Source: Oxytricha trifallax (Eukaryota > Ciliophora > Spirotrichea > Sporadotrichida > Oxytrichidae). From it: DNA of 64,000 nt. Both the position numbers and the translations under genes were made by a program. Shown piece by piece: positions 12,255 through 23,000 of the stretch; position 1 is the first letter of the stretch; each line of letters starts with the position of its first letter. The stretch spans positions 1 through 64,000 of the forward strand of contig ARYC01000233.1 of NCBI GenBank assembly GCA_000711775.1, written 5' to 3'. The notes beneath the pieces are model-generated. The model saw nothing but the letters and a program-made list of their open reading frames with translations, made no database searches and was not told where the DNA came from.

Positions 12255-13316
12255 ATGAGAAATAGAAATTAGCGAAATTTAGGATCTATATATGATCAGA
12301 AATATTTAGATTTACTGCTTAAGCTTAGGTATGGTACGAGTATTAATATAGATTAAGTCAAACCAGTTTTTAATTATGCAGCTATAGCAAAGCTCTTACA
12401 CAAGAGTGCCTCTACTGTTAGGTATCACTGCATGTTAGCTGTTTAGCATTTAATTCTGGTACTTGAAAGCATCCTGCTAGAAAATAAAAGTTCTCACAGC
12501 ACCATATTGACCACCTCTGTGACTCTAAGACTTTAAAGTATTGGGCACACTTTCCTCTAGACTAGCGAGCTGTAATGTTCATCGCAAATTTCCTGATATG
12601 CGCATCTCTCCATAGACTATAGCCAACATTTATAGAAGAAATGGTATTACTTTCAAGACTGTCAACAGAGTGAAGAGGTGATTGATTTTACAGTGCCATT
12701 TTATAGTAATAATTTAAACTATATATATGATTAAATACAGAGAGCAATTACTAACAAAATCAAGTTCATACACGCTGATGAAGCAGTGTTTACATTCAAC
12801 ACCTTTATCAATAAGTCTTGATATAAGAAGTATGATAATATAGAAGTCTATGATTAAAAAGTGAAGGTAGTCACCCATGCAATTTTAGCTGGTATAAGTG
12901 AAGATTCAGGCCTAGAGAGTTATGATATTCACCCTCGCTCTATTAAGCGAGAGTAGTATATAGAGTTCCTACATAAGCTCAGAGAGAAGTATAGTAACCA
13001 AGAGATCATCCCGTTTGTTGATAACCTCTCAGTTCATAAGACTAAAGAGTCTAAGAAAGCTTATGAAGAGCTAAACATAACTCCTGTATACAACGTTCCT
13101 TATAGCCCATAATTTAATGGAATTGAATTCTACTGGAGTTAAATCAAGACTCACTACAAGAAGCTGCTGCTGTATCATCTTATGCATGACTTGCCCATCG
13201 ATACAGCAGACTTAATTAAAAGCAGCTGTAAGAGAGTGAGCGTAGACAAGACAACAATCAGTGCGAGAGAGGGAAGAATGAATGTTTATAAATAAGTTTT
13301 AGATTTAAATGAATGA
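12255..13316 (+). pseudogene. TBE-A transposase (42-kDa type), broken
   Basis: This is the Tc1/mariner-type D34E transposase gene of the TBE. Readable blocks include HADEAVFTFNTF (first Asp), FVDNLSVHKT (second Asp) and SPQFNGIEFYW (Glu). Against TBE-B and TBE-C, single-base deletions occur near 12450 (GTTTAGCATTT), near 12578 (ATGTTCATCGC) and near 12679 (AAGAGGTGATTG). In addition TGG is mutated to TGA in the SWYKK block near 12820. The start ATG 12255 (MRNRNQ) matches that of TBE-B. The gene cannot make a full transposase unless it is edited or corrected during development. Confidence 0.85.
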
Positions 13317-13322
13317 ATAAGT

Positions 13323-14112
13323 TCACATATTAAACTAACCAAGAAAGGGGTTTGGCTTCTCTTTCTTCTCCTCTTCTTATGGCTTGCTTGGGCCCATATT
13401 TCTTCTCTTAGTGCAGCTCCTGCATCTATGTTCATTTCATCTGGTTTTTAGACATCTTTATAAAGCCTCTTGCTCACCTCATAAATTGACTGCAACTTTC
13501 TTTCTCTGTGAACCTTTGCATGCTCTTTCATAAGATATATGCCAGTGCCAGATTTTCCTACAAAGTTATATGTCAAAGCTTACTTGAAAGATAAGGATGC
13601 TTCTTAAGTTCCTCTAGCCAAGCTGAGCTTATTAGAATGCCTTGCTTTTTCTAGTCTTCAGGAGAGATAGAATAACGTTGCTTATGTGCTTCTTCAATTA
13701 TTTCTCTGAGATACTCCTCTTTTATTGTACCAAGAACACCAAAGAAAAAGTTCCTCAATGGTAGTTTATTAGAGAGTTGTTTCTTGGTAGGAAGGTAAAC
13801 TACCACTTCCTCATCTTACATGGCATCCTCATAAAGATTAGTGACTGAAATCTCAGGGTAGTTGGAAATTTCAATTAATTTAATCTCTTTATTTTTAAAA
13901 GCTTTCTTCTACTCACAAAGTATTGCTTTCAAGAATGAAATTTTGATACCTTCCATCGTTGGAAGGAATAAACCAACTGTATAATATGCTAATAGTCATC
14001 AAGTTATCTTACCATATAAAGTTAGGTATCGATAAAGATCTTCCTTACTTCTGAATCTAGAGATCATTTCTTGAGCCTCGACTCTTTTCATTTGATCATT
14101 GAGTGATTCCAT
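13323..14112 (-). CDS. TBE-A '22-kDa' gene with two introns; late frameshift
   Basis: Second TBE gene, of unknown function, starting MESLNDQMKRVEAQEM. Removing a 36-nt intron (13977-14012, GTAAGA...ATACAG) joins YRYLTLY to VGLFLPTMEG, and removing a 26-nt intron (13558-13583, GTAAGC...TTTGTAG) joins KKHPYLS to RKSGTGIYLMKEH. Without these removals the frame hits TGA. After splicing the length is 728 nt, one less than the 729 nt of TBE-C; the missing base is a G near 13413 in the GAGT/GAGS block, so the last ~25 residues are out of frame. The body is basic and carries the conserved blocks NYPEISVTNLY and VYLPTKKQLSN. I know of no domain match. Confidence 0.7.
13558..13583 (-). other. 26-nt intron in TBE-A 22-kDa gene
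   Basis: GTAAGC at the 5' end and TTTGTAG at the 3' end on the minus strand. It has the same position and length as 30641-30666 (TBE-B) and 55488-55513 (TBE-C). Its removal restores the frame. Confidence 0.8.
13977..14012 (-). other. 36-nt intron in TBE-A 22-kDa gene
   Basis: GTAAGA at the 5' end and ATACAG at the 3' end. Unspliced it contains an in-frame TGA. It has the same position and length as the introns at 31060-31095 and 55910-55945. Confidence 0.75.
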
Positions 14113-14677
14113 CTTTGTTCCTCTTCCTATTAATGAATTTCAAATTATAACTTATAGACTTCTGGATCCTTTTGTTTAAAATCTTACTATTAAATATGGG
14201 CATCTTATAGGAGGTCAACCCTGCAAAGATACGTGGAGAAAGTTTGCAGAAGCTGTAACAAACTGCAGACATTGAGCTCCATTTTTATCAATTTAGTTCC
14301 ATTAAATTAGTACTAAATTTGTTTAAATTTAATTAGTACTGGTAATAAATTCGTTTAATTTTAATTGGTACCAATTTAATAGTACCAAAACTTAATTAGT
14401 ACCTAGTGTTAAACTAATGAGGTTTTAATGGAAAAGTTCCAAAATGGTTCAAAACCTAATTGGTACCAGTACCAACCTGAATTTATACTCAGTTGGTACC
14501 AAAATTAAAAATATTAAGCATAAAATTAGAAAATTTATAGTTATAAACTAAGTATAAATATGATGTCTAACACCTAAGAATCAACAATTGATGTTGCAGT
14601 GCCAACTCCTATACAAAGTAACTATAACCAAAGAGGTTTTTACAGATTAATAATAAAAATTTAAATTGAATTTAAAC
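14113..14677. promoter_or_regulatory. Divergent spacer of TBE-A with TAATTRGTACC/T iterons
   Basis: This spacer separates the divergently transcribed 22-kDa and zinc-finger/kinase genes. Between ~14300 and ~14500 the word TTAATTAGTACT/C or TAATTGGTACC occurs at least eight times in both orientations. TBE-B has the same cluster (31380-31590). TBE-C has a different repeat word at the same place. A shared promoter or protein-binding array is the likely role, but this is inference. Confidence 0.5.
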
Positions 14678-16122
14678 ATGGCGGCTAACTTAAACGTAAG
14701 CCAGTTTCTCTTGGAACAGGTTAATCATTGCTCAACTTTGGCTCCTCAAAAAACCAGAAGTAATTTATATTGAAAAGGAGGTAGAGCTAAGAGCTCTAGA
14801 GTTTGAAGCTGAGGTCTTCAAAATTTAAGTTTAAAACAAGAAGTTGAGTGCTGAGATGGGAGTTTAAACATAAGTTGAATTGGTTGAGGAAGATAAGGAA
14901 CAGCAACCAATAGGAAAAATTAAAACATTTTAATGTGAAGACTGCTAAAATTTCTTCTCAACTGAGTCTAGCTTGAAGAGACACATCAAAGAGGTACACT
15001 CTGGTAGAGCTAAGATCTACTTCAAGCATGATAAAGTAGATGGTAGATATTAATGCACTACCTGCATGAAGTCTTATACTCACTCAGCTAAAGTAAAGAG
15101 ACATATGCAAAAGCATCATTTAAGCGAATTCCTGATTAAAGATGAGGAAACTTAAAAGCTTGTACCTGCTAAAAAAAAATAACTCTCTTGAGTCACAAAT
15201 AGAACAGTAGGAGAGACTTAAGAGATAGAAGCGGTTGGAGTCAATGAACCAACCAGCAAATGGTATGTATATAGCATGCTTATAAGAGAGAGCAATGTAT
15301 ATACCTGCATTAAATGCAGTCGACATAAGCAGCTGTATTGAAAACTATTTGAATATTGACGTACCTAACAAGGTAAAACTTATAGTTGTTGATGAATTCG
15401 CATACAAGGTATATCCATTCAAGTACCTCATCAAAAACGAGCAATATTAAAATGAGTTTGCAAATGAATACATAGTACTGAGAGAGGCTTAGAAAAGATA
15501 ATGCAAGAACTTAGCTAAGCTCGACGGAGTTATACTTGGTCATGGTTTTATTGCTTTGAGACTCAAGAAGTTTGAAATGACTCTAAGAGAGTATCTCTAC
15601 CATAATAGATATCCTGATGATTTGAATGAGATACTCACAGAAATGACTAAGGGTGTGAAAGAGCTCCATGATCTAGGGTATGTTCATAGAGATTTGAAGC
15701 CAGAAAATGTAATGCTAAATCTCTGCCCTTTAGAAGTAGTAGTCATAGATTTCAACAGAGCAATAAGACAAGAGATAGTGACTTTAGCTAAGGTTTTAGG
15801 CACTCCAGGATACTTCCCTATAAGAGAGAAATGGACAAATGGCTCTGTATAATGGGATGTTTGGGCGGTAGCTGCAATTATCTTAGAGTGCGATATGGAA
15901 AGTATGTCATACTTTGGAACAAAACATGAGAAATAATCAATAAGTTTGGCTGCTAAACATATTAAGCAAGATGAAATATGCAATGAAATTAAGAAGATAG
16001 TTGAGATGGTCATCGTAAAAGCTCCAGCATATCCACGATAATCATTAGATGATATACTAGAACAACTACAGACTGCTAAATTCAAGAGGTATCTCAAAGA
16101 TAAGCAGATAAAATTTGTTTGA
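14678..16122 (+). pseudogene. TBE-A zinc-finger/kinase gene ('57-kDa'), frameshifted
   Basis: Third TBE gene. Two C2H2 fingers are readable: CEDCQNFFSTESSLKRH and CTTCMKSYTHSAKVKRH. A protein-kinase-like domain follows, with AYKVYPF (candidate beta-3 Lys), HRDLKPENVMLN (catalytic loop) and VIDFNRA, where DFG is replaced by DFN, then GTPGYFP and WDVWAVAAIILE. The start ATG 14678 gives MAANLN. Single-base losses lie within the first 100 nt compared with TBE-B, and an A-run near 15170 shifts the frame into a TGA. The kinase half (15556 onward) is open to TGA 16120. A DNA-binding kinase encoded by a transposon is unusual; the substrate is unknown. Confidence 0.8.
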
Positions 16123-16261
16123 ATTAAGTACAGTAATACTCATTAAATATTCATTAAATTCATAAAAAACCTGCGTTTTCTCTACTAACCCCAATAAGAC
16201 CCCAACTATACCCTACAAAGCAAAGCACTTATAAACCTCACTAAGGGGTTTTGGGGTTTTG

Positions 16262-17040
16262 ATTATAAAATTAATTTTATGCATGCTAAGAAAGGATTTT
16301 TTGAATGTTAAATATTTTTATAAACTATTAATTGTTAAATTGTAAATCTACTTATTTTACAATTTGATTAAATTTTGCATATATTTATTTTTCAATAACA
16401 AATCATTTTCTATTATTTATATAATATTTTATCTATATAAGTTATTGTTGATGCGTGTAATTTTAATATTTATATTCAATATTAAGTATTAAAAATTAAA
16501 TATTACTAACATAAAAAAATTTAAAACAAGATATTTTTTGCTATCATATTTGAAAATAGATATGGAGACATGATAAAATTGTTTTAAAAAATGAATATTC
16601 GGAATGAAAATTTTATTTTTTTTTAAGTTTATAGATAATTTATTCAAAAAGAAAATTTATTTTTACTTTTAATTTTGTTTAAGGCAAGTGCTTATTTTTT
16701 TTAATTATTTTGCCTTATAAATAAATATATATGCTTAATTTTTCTAATAAATAGAATATCAATAGCAAAACAAAGTATTTAAATCATACAACATCCTTGC
16801 ACTTTAATTAATTTTAAATGACATATTTTATTATTTTTGCTTAAAAATATTATTACATAAAATTATTGAAACATTAATTAATATTCCTATGTATATGTTG
16901 CAGGTAAATATATAAATTTTAGTTTTAAAAAAATATATTTTAAAGCCTTTTTTGAAAAAAATTACTCAATCATAACCTTAATCAAAAAGGTTTTGTATTA
17001 ACCGTAATTCTAGACTGATAAAAGTTTAGTAATAAATGAA
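16262..17040. other. AT-rich spacer, no gene seen
   Basis: Very AT-rich DNA between TBE-A and the 3' end of LRR copy A. Parts resemble the DNA upstream of the 3' ends of copies B and D (for example the AAGGCAAGT word near 16680 and 47945), so it belongs to the duplicated unit. Confidence 0.5.
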
Positions 17041-20000
17041 TCAAAATAAAAAGGATCTGCCAATCTCTGGTCTGCTTTATTTATTCATTGGAACATATGT
17101 TAGCATTAACAGATTAGACTTCAATGAGTTCTAGTCAAGAGCCTTATAATAACTATTAAAGAATGGCATGTCAAGCATATCTATGGGCAAGTTCAGAAAT
17201 TTCAAGTTAATACAGGAAGTTAAATTATTTATAAATATAATATTTATTTTCGAAGCTAGTCCTATGCTGAAAGTATCAAATAATTTTGAAGCTTTTTCCT
17301 CATTTATTTTCTATTCTTACTGCTCCTAATATTTAAAAATAAATAATTAATATTAATCAGAAGATATTGATGTAAGTGTATTCATTAAATTTATTTTAGG
17401 ATTAATTCCCGAGTAATTGATTTTAATAGAAAAGTCTTCTAATTTTGCTCCAAATTTCAATAAACTTAAACCAAATGCATCAAGAAGGTCTACGTCAATA
17501 TAATTTTGATAATAAAAGAAAAAAAATAACACTCGTGTCAATAAAGTTAAAAATGGAGTTAATACAATTAAATAAAAATTCAAATATCAATGGCGTAAAT
17601 TGTTTAATTCTTTCAAATTATTATTATCGTTGCCATAATATATTATCTGACCTATTATAAATAAATTATTGTCAATATTTTACTTAAAAAGAGCGAGAAA
17701 TTTTGTGGTAATATATCTTGATAATTTGTTATGCCAATCAATGATGCGAGAGTCGTGATAACATAAATTTATATAAAAATTATTACCTATTTCAGACCTC
17801 TCCCCATAACAAATGTCATAAATCACAAATCCCACAATAAATATGTGAAAATAGTAGTTTGAGATTTAGTTTCACTGCTTCTGAGAATCTAACTTCTTTT
17901 TTAATGTGTTAAAGATTCATTGTAGGGAAAATGATTTATCGTTAATCTTGTGGTATTGCTACCAACTTTTAAGGCTGACATCATCTTCGTTATCCTTCCT
18001 TGAGCCTAGATAATTATTCTTATACAAGAAAGCTTTTTAACTCCTAGAGCATCCGTAATGCTAGAAATTCTGAGTATTGTATTTACCAACTTTCTACAAT
18101 TGTGATAGACTTTCTACTCACTTTCGGAGGCCTAAGTTTAGGAAAAAGCTCTATTAAAGAGCTTATATAGGATTTGCCATTTTATTTGTAAAATTACATT
18201 CTGATTCATAATAGTAATTTGTTGTATAAATTTACTTTTTAGCGAACTAAATAATGTTTAATCAAGAAAATCTCTATATCAGTTCTTAATTTAAAAATGG
18301 GCTTTTAAAAGAAAATATTTTTTGTCAGAGAAAACTTTTTGAAGAGTTTATTAACAAACTAAAAGATAATTTATATAGTAATAAATTATAATATAATAAA
18401 CAAAATATAACCTACATGTATGCAGAGCTTTTTCAAGTTATTGTAGTACTATAGTATTTCAAGGCATGATTTAGTACTTGCTACTTAACCATCATTTTTT
18501 ACCGTTTTAATGTTTCCCACATTAAAACAGATGCTTTTAATAATTTTAGAGTCAAAGTGGGAAATTACATTTGAAACGTTATCAATACTTATAGCTTCAC
18601 AAACAGTTAATGTAAAATCTTAAATTTAAGGACCTATATATCTTAATACAACTTCATAAGGCTCATAGGTTCCTTTCAAAAATTTGTCAAACTTCAGAGA
18701 TCTCAACTGAGAACATTAATAACCTATAAACTTAATTGCATCCCAAATCGATAATTAATTGAATAAGAGTTCAAATTTTATCAAATATAATAATTAATTA
18801 AATACTTAAACTGATATTTTTATAATTTGTATGTGCAACTGTAAATTTTTTATACAAAAGATATAATTAAAAATAAATATTTATTTAAACAACTTTTTTT
18901 CAAAAATTTCTCTCATGTATATTTACTTTAAACTTTCTAAAAAATAACTCATTTTATTGTTAATTACCTTACACATCCTAAAAATGTCATACTTTATAAT
19001 GTGCTTATTGTTTAATAAGCTTATTAGCCCAAAATTTATAAATTTTGATTTTAAATAATCCTATTGAACTTATATATTAAAATATTATTTTAAATATAAT
19101 TTTAATAATATAATAATTTACGTTTGAATTATCTCAAGGGAAGTAAAATGTTTGCATTCTTAGTTGTTATATTCTAATATAAATATAAAAAGAAAGTTAT
19201 TTAAATAATTGAATAAATTGATTTAAAGCTAAGAATATTGGCCACAAAATAAGGTCTTCTTTAATTTGCTCAAAATCATCATCAATTGAAGCTATCATTA
19301 TTTAAATTTATTTAAAACGAGCTAATTTTATTGAAATTTAAATATTAAGTATTTAAGTAGTGTTTTAAATACTATATTTGTAATTCCTACTCTAATTTAC
19401 TCAACTTTAAAAGAAGTTAGATAATTCAATATAAATATAAGATATCTCGTGTTTGGCTAAATCTTTTACATATCTATTAAATTTTAGAAGAAAAAATTAT
19501 TTAATATTAGCAATGTAATAATATTTTTAAAAATTACAATAATTATATGAAAATAGTTGAATCCAGACAGCTCAAAAATTTTCTAAGCAATTTTAATTTT
19601 AGTTTGATAAATAATATAGATTTCCAACAATATTTAAGTAATTTAATGAAATTAAATTAGCTAATATTGTATATACTAATATTCAATTCTACCAATTCCA
19701 AGGATTTAAGATTTATTTATTAACCAAGAGTTTTTAAAAGAATTAAAAGTTCTGACTCATTTAAAACCCCAAAATCCTTCATTAGTTTAGTTGATTTTTT
19801 TAATGTTAAAAGGCTGCAATTAATGTATTTTTATTTGGGTTTATGTAGGGATAGTTCAAATATTAGTAATTTAAGTGAATATACGGGAGGCTTGGTGTCA
19901 GTTTTTGACTGCTAGTATATGTATTTATTGTTTAAGTAGTGAATAGATGAAATGATTTAATGAAATCTTAAGCCTATTCTAAATTACATGTCTATCACAA

Positions 20001-23000
20001 GGCTGCTCAATATATTTTCTGCAACTTTGAGATTTAAATTTCTATTACCATTAAATTTAAAGAGATAACATCTTAATTGTAAGCCTAACGGGAGAAACTC
20101 ATTAAGATATATTGGTACTAGCAGCAATAATAATAGATAGTGTCAGACAATTACTTTAATTGCATGAATGAAGATATCCTAAGTAAAGAATCAAACAAAA
20201 TCTTGATAAATTAAATTTAATGGAGGAAAATGAGAACTTGTAAACTAAATAATAATTAAACCAAGCAATTAAAAAGATCTTAAGATAAATTTAATCAAAC
20301 AACTACTTATAAAAATTAAATTATAAGAATTGTGTCATGACTCTAGGCTTATATTTATGAGAAATATTTAGAAAAATTGCTTTTTATTCTCGCTCAAATT
20401 CCTAATATTTAAATAAAAAACCCTAATAAAACTCTATTTAAGAATGCGTCAATTGCTGACTTGTATCATTCAAATACTTAATTAATTTAGTTATAAGGTT
20501 TTGAGGTTTGATCAATCTAAACATTATTATTGTAGGAATACATTAAAAATTGGGAAAATATAATTAATTTAATTTATAATAAATCAAAATCGTGGCAGTT
20601 AAAGTTGGCCAATTTGAACTATCTTGGGCTAATTCGATAGAGAATTAAAAATTAGCTGAACTTTATTGTTGGCGGTAATATTTAATCGCATCCTTGGAGC
20701 GAGATAACTTCACTTTAATGTGAGGGCATAATTTAATGAATTTAGAGACGTTTAATTAAAGTGAAGTTATCTAGCTCCAGGGATGCAATAAAATAGTACC
20801 GCCAACAATAAAGTCCAGCTAATTTTGAATTCTCTATCAAATGAGCCCAAGATCGTTAAAATTGGCCAACTTTAACTGCCACGATTTTGATTTATTATAA
20901 ATTAAATTAATTATATTTTCCCAATTTCGAATGTATTCCTACAATAAACTCAAAATGCTGAAGATTCTAATATTGAAGAAGTTAGTTTTTAGTTTGAAAT
21001 TTGGAAATTTTTCCCCCTGTGATTTATAGTTTTTTTCCATTAAAACCTGAAAGAAGAGTTTCAATTGCATTCTAATCGACTTTGTTTTCGTATAAGGCTT
21101 TCTATAAATTATTTTAGAAGATCAAAGTTTCTATATCCTTGGATAGCAGTTCTTTCAAAACTTAATGTTAAGCTTTTTAATATATTGGACTAATGTAAGC
21201 AAAAGCATTTAGTAAATATTCAAAAATTTGATAAAATGTATATTAATAATCTTGAATATATATTTATTATAATTTTTCATTTTAATAATATGCAAGTTAC
21301 TAGCTAAACCAACAAAAATCTTTTTTATTTAGCTTGTATAAATTTATTCATAAATTTATATAAAACATTTATGTTATTTTTTTTCACTCTTATTCATACT
21401 TGCTATACCTCATAAACTCATCCAATAAATAAATTTAATTAATCATAGAAGTTTATTGTTGGTAGAATTATTAATTAGAAGAGTGTTTATTTGTATTTTA
21501 AAATTGAACTTATCTTTTAATGAAAATCTTAAGAAATATTTAACATTTTATTTATATTCCATTATTCCACATACCCAATCATAATTAATTTTTACTATAT
21601 ATTATGCAAAAATATTATAAATTAAAAATTATTAACTTAAAAAGTTAATAGATACCTATTACCTATTTAATGAGTAGAGAACAAAAGAAGGGGTTTAAAC
21701 AACTCACCCTAGGTAACTCAAAAGGTACTAACCAACTCTTCTACGAAGATAATGGGGCTGACTATCAAACAAATAGAAAGGTAAAGACAAAATCTATCTT
21801 CTAAATATAGAGCTCTGCTAACAAATAGTAACCTCGCTAACCTGCCCCTCCATCCATAAATAACTTTGAAAACATCTAACTTCAAAGAAACAACATGAGA
21901 TGGACTTCACTCCCAACAGTCATGAAAAACAAAACAGGCATAATACTCAACATAAAGAAAGTAATTGACGAGGTTAGTATTAAAGAAATTAGCCTCTATA
22001 CACTTGTCTAAAAATGTAGAGACACCACAGACTAAGTCCTCAATGAATCACTCCCCCTCACACAAGACGAACTTTAAGTCTCACAAATAAAATGTATGAA
22101 TGCATACTAAGCTCACATCAATCTTTTATTCGTCATGATCTTAAAAATAAAAAAATACAACTAAACAAAGGAAATGGTACACATTCAAAACATAGCGATA
22201 GCTACAAAAAACAAAAACTTTGAATATCACTTTAGAGAGGAAAGATTCTAGGCTCTTATCCATTAAATAGCTTTTACTATTAAATACCCCTAGGTAATAT
22301 AAGAATCAACCTTCAAAATAGCAAACTTAGCTATAAAGTCTCTGGAAAATATAGCAAACCAAGGTGGTCTGAAACCAATCAACTAACTGAAATAAAACCT
22401 CACCAAACAACATAAACCTCCATAAACAATGGAAGATGTAATCATGTAAGATGAAGATGCTGAACAAATAGATACTTCTACAAAACCAAGGAAAAAACCT
22501 AAACCTAAACCTGACATCTTTATTGATGACGCATCACATCAGAAAAGTCTTACCAGTATACTTTCATCTGATCAGTTCAACCTAGAATTGAAGTCCAACA
22601 TCAGTAAAGTTAAGAACATCCACATTATCAACTATAGACAACAACAATAGTTTTAATTTAAAGTGATGGACAATAGCAAATATAAGATGGATGAAAGGAT
22701 TCTTAAAAACCTTACCCTACAGGCAAGCCAAAAAATTAAATGGTACTTTGCCAGAACAAAAAACAAATACTGGCATGTACTAAACAATGAGGAACAAAAA
22801 CAATTTGACTAATTCCATATAAAAGTCTTTACAAATATCAACCTAAACGTCAAACAATCATCAGTTAGAAATACCATGACTGTACTTTATGTTTATGCAA
22901 GAAGATATAACCTCGAAAGACTAAAAAACCAGATATTTCCACACCTAGAGCAATTATCAATGTTTCAAACAAAGCTAATTGGGATACAAAAGGGTGTTAC

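Larger units (their letters stand above)
12153..16261. mobile_element. TBE-A, telomere-bearing element (4,109 bp)
   Basis: The left end begins CAAAACCCCAAAACCCC and the right end is its inverse, GGGGTTTTGGGGTTTTG. The inverted repeat continues inward for about 80 bp (TTAATGAGGTTTATAAGTGCTTTG and on, diverging slightly). Both sides carry the trinucleotide ATT (12150-12152 and 16262-16264), the ANT target duplication typical of TBEs. It contains the three standard genes: transposase, '22-kDa' and zinc-finger/kinase. All three have frame damage, so this copy is probably not autonomous. It lies upstream of LRR gene copy A and is closely similar to TBE-B. Confidence 0.95.

Noticed and set aside
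15684..16097. 137-residue minus-strand open frame
   Set aside because: Antisense of the kinase part of the TBE-A zinc-finger/kinase gene.
20530..20944. CRISPR-like or structured RNA gene
   Set aside because: The symmetry is a single long palindrome repeated elsewhere with TA duplications, which fits a foldback transposon and not a CRISPR array or an RNA gene.
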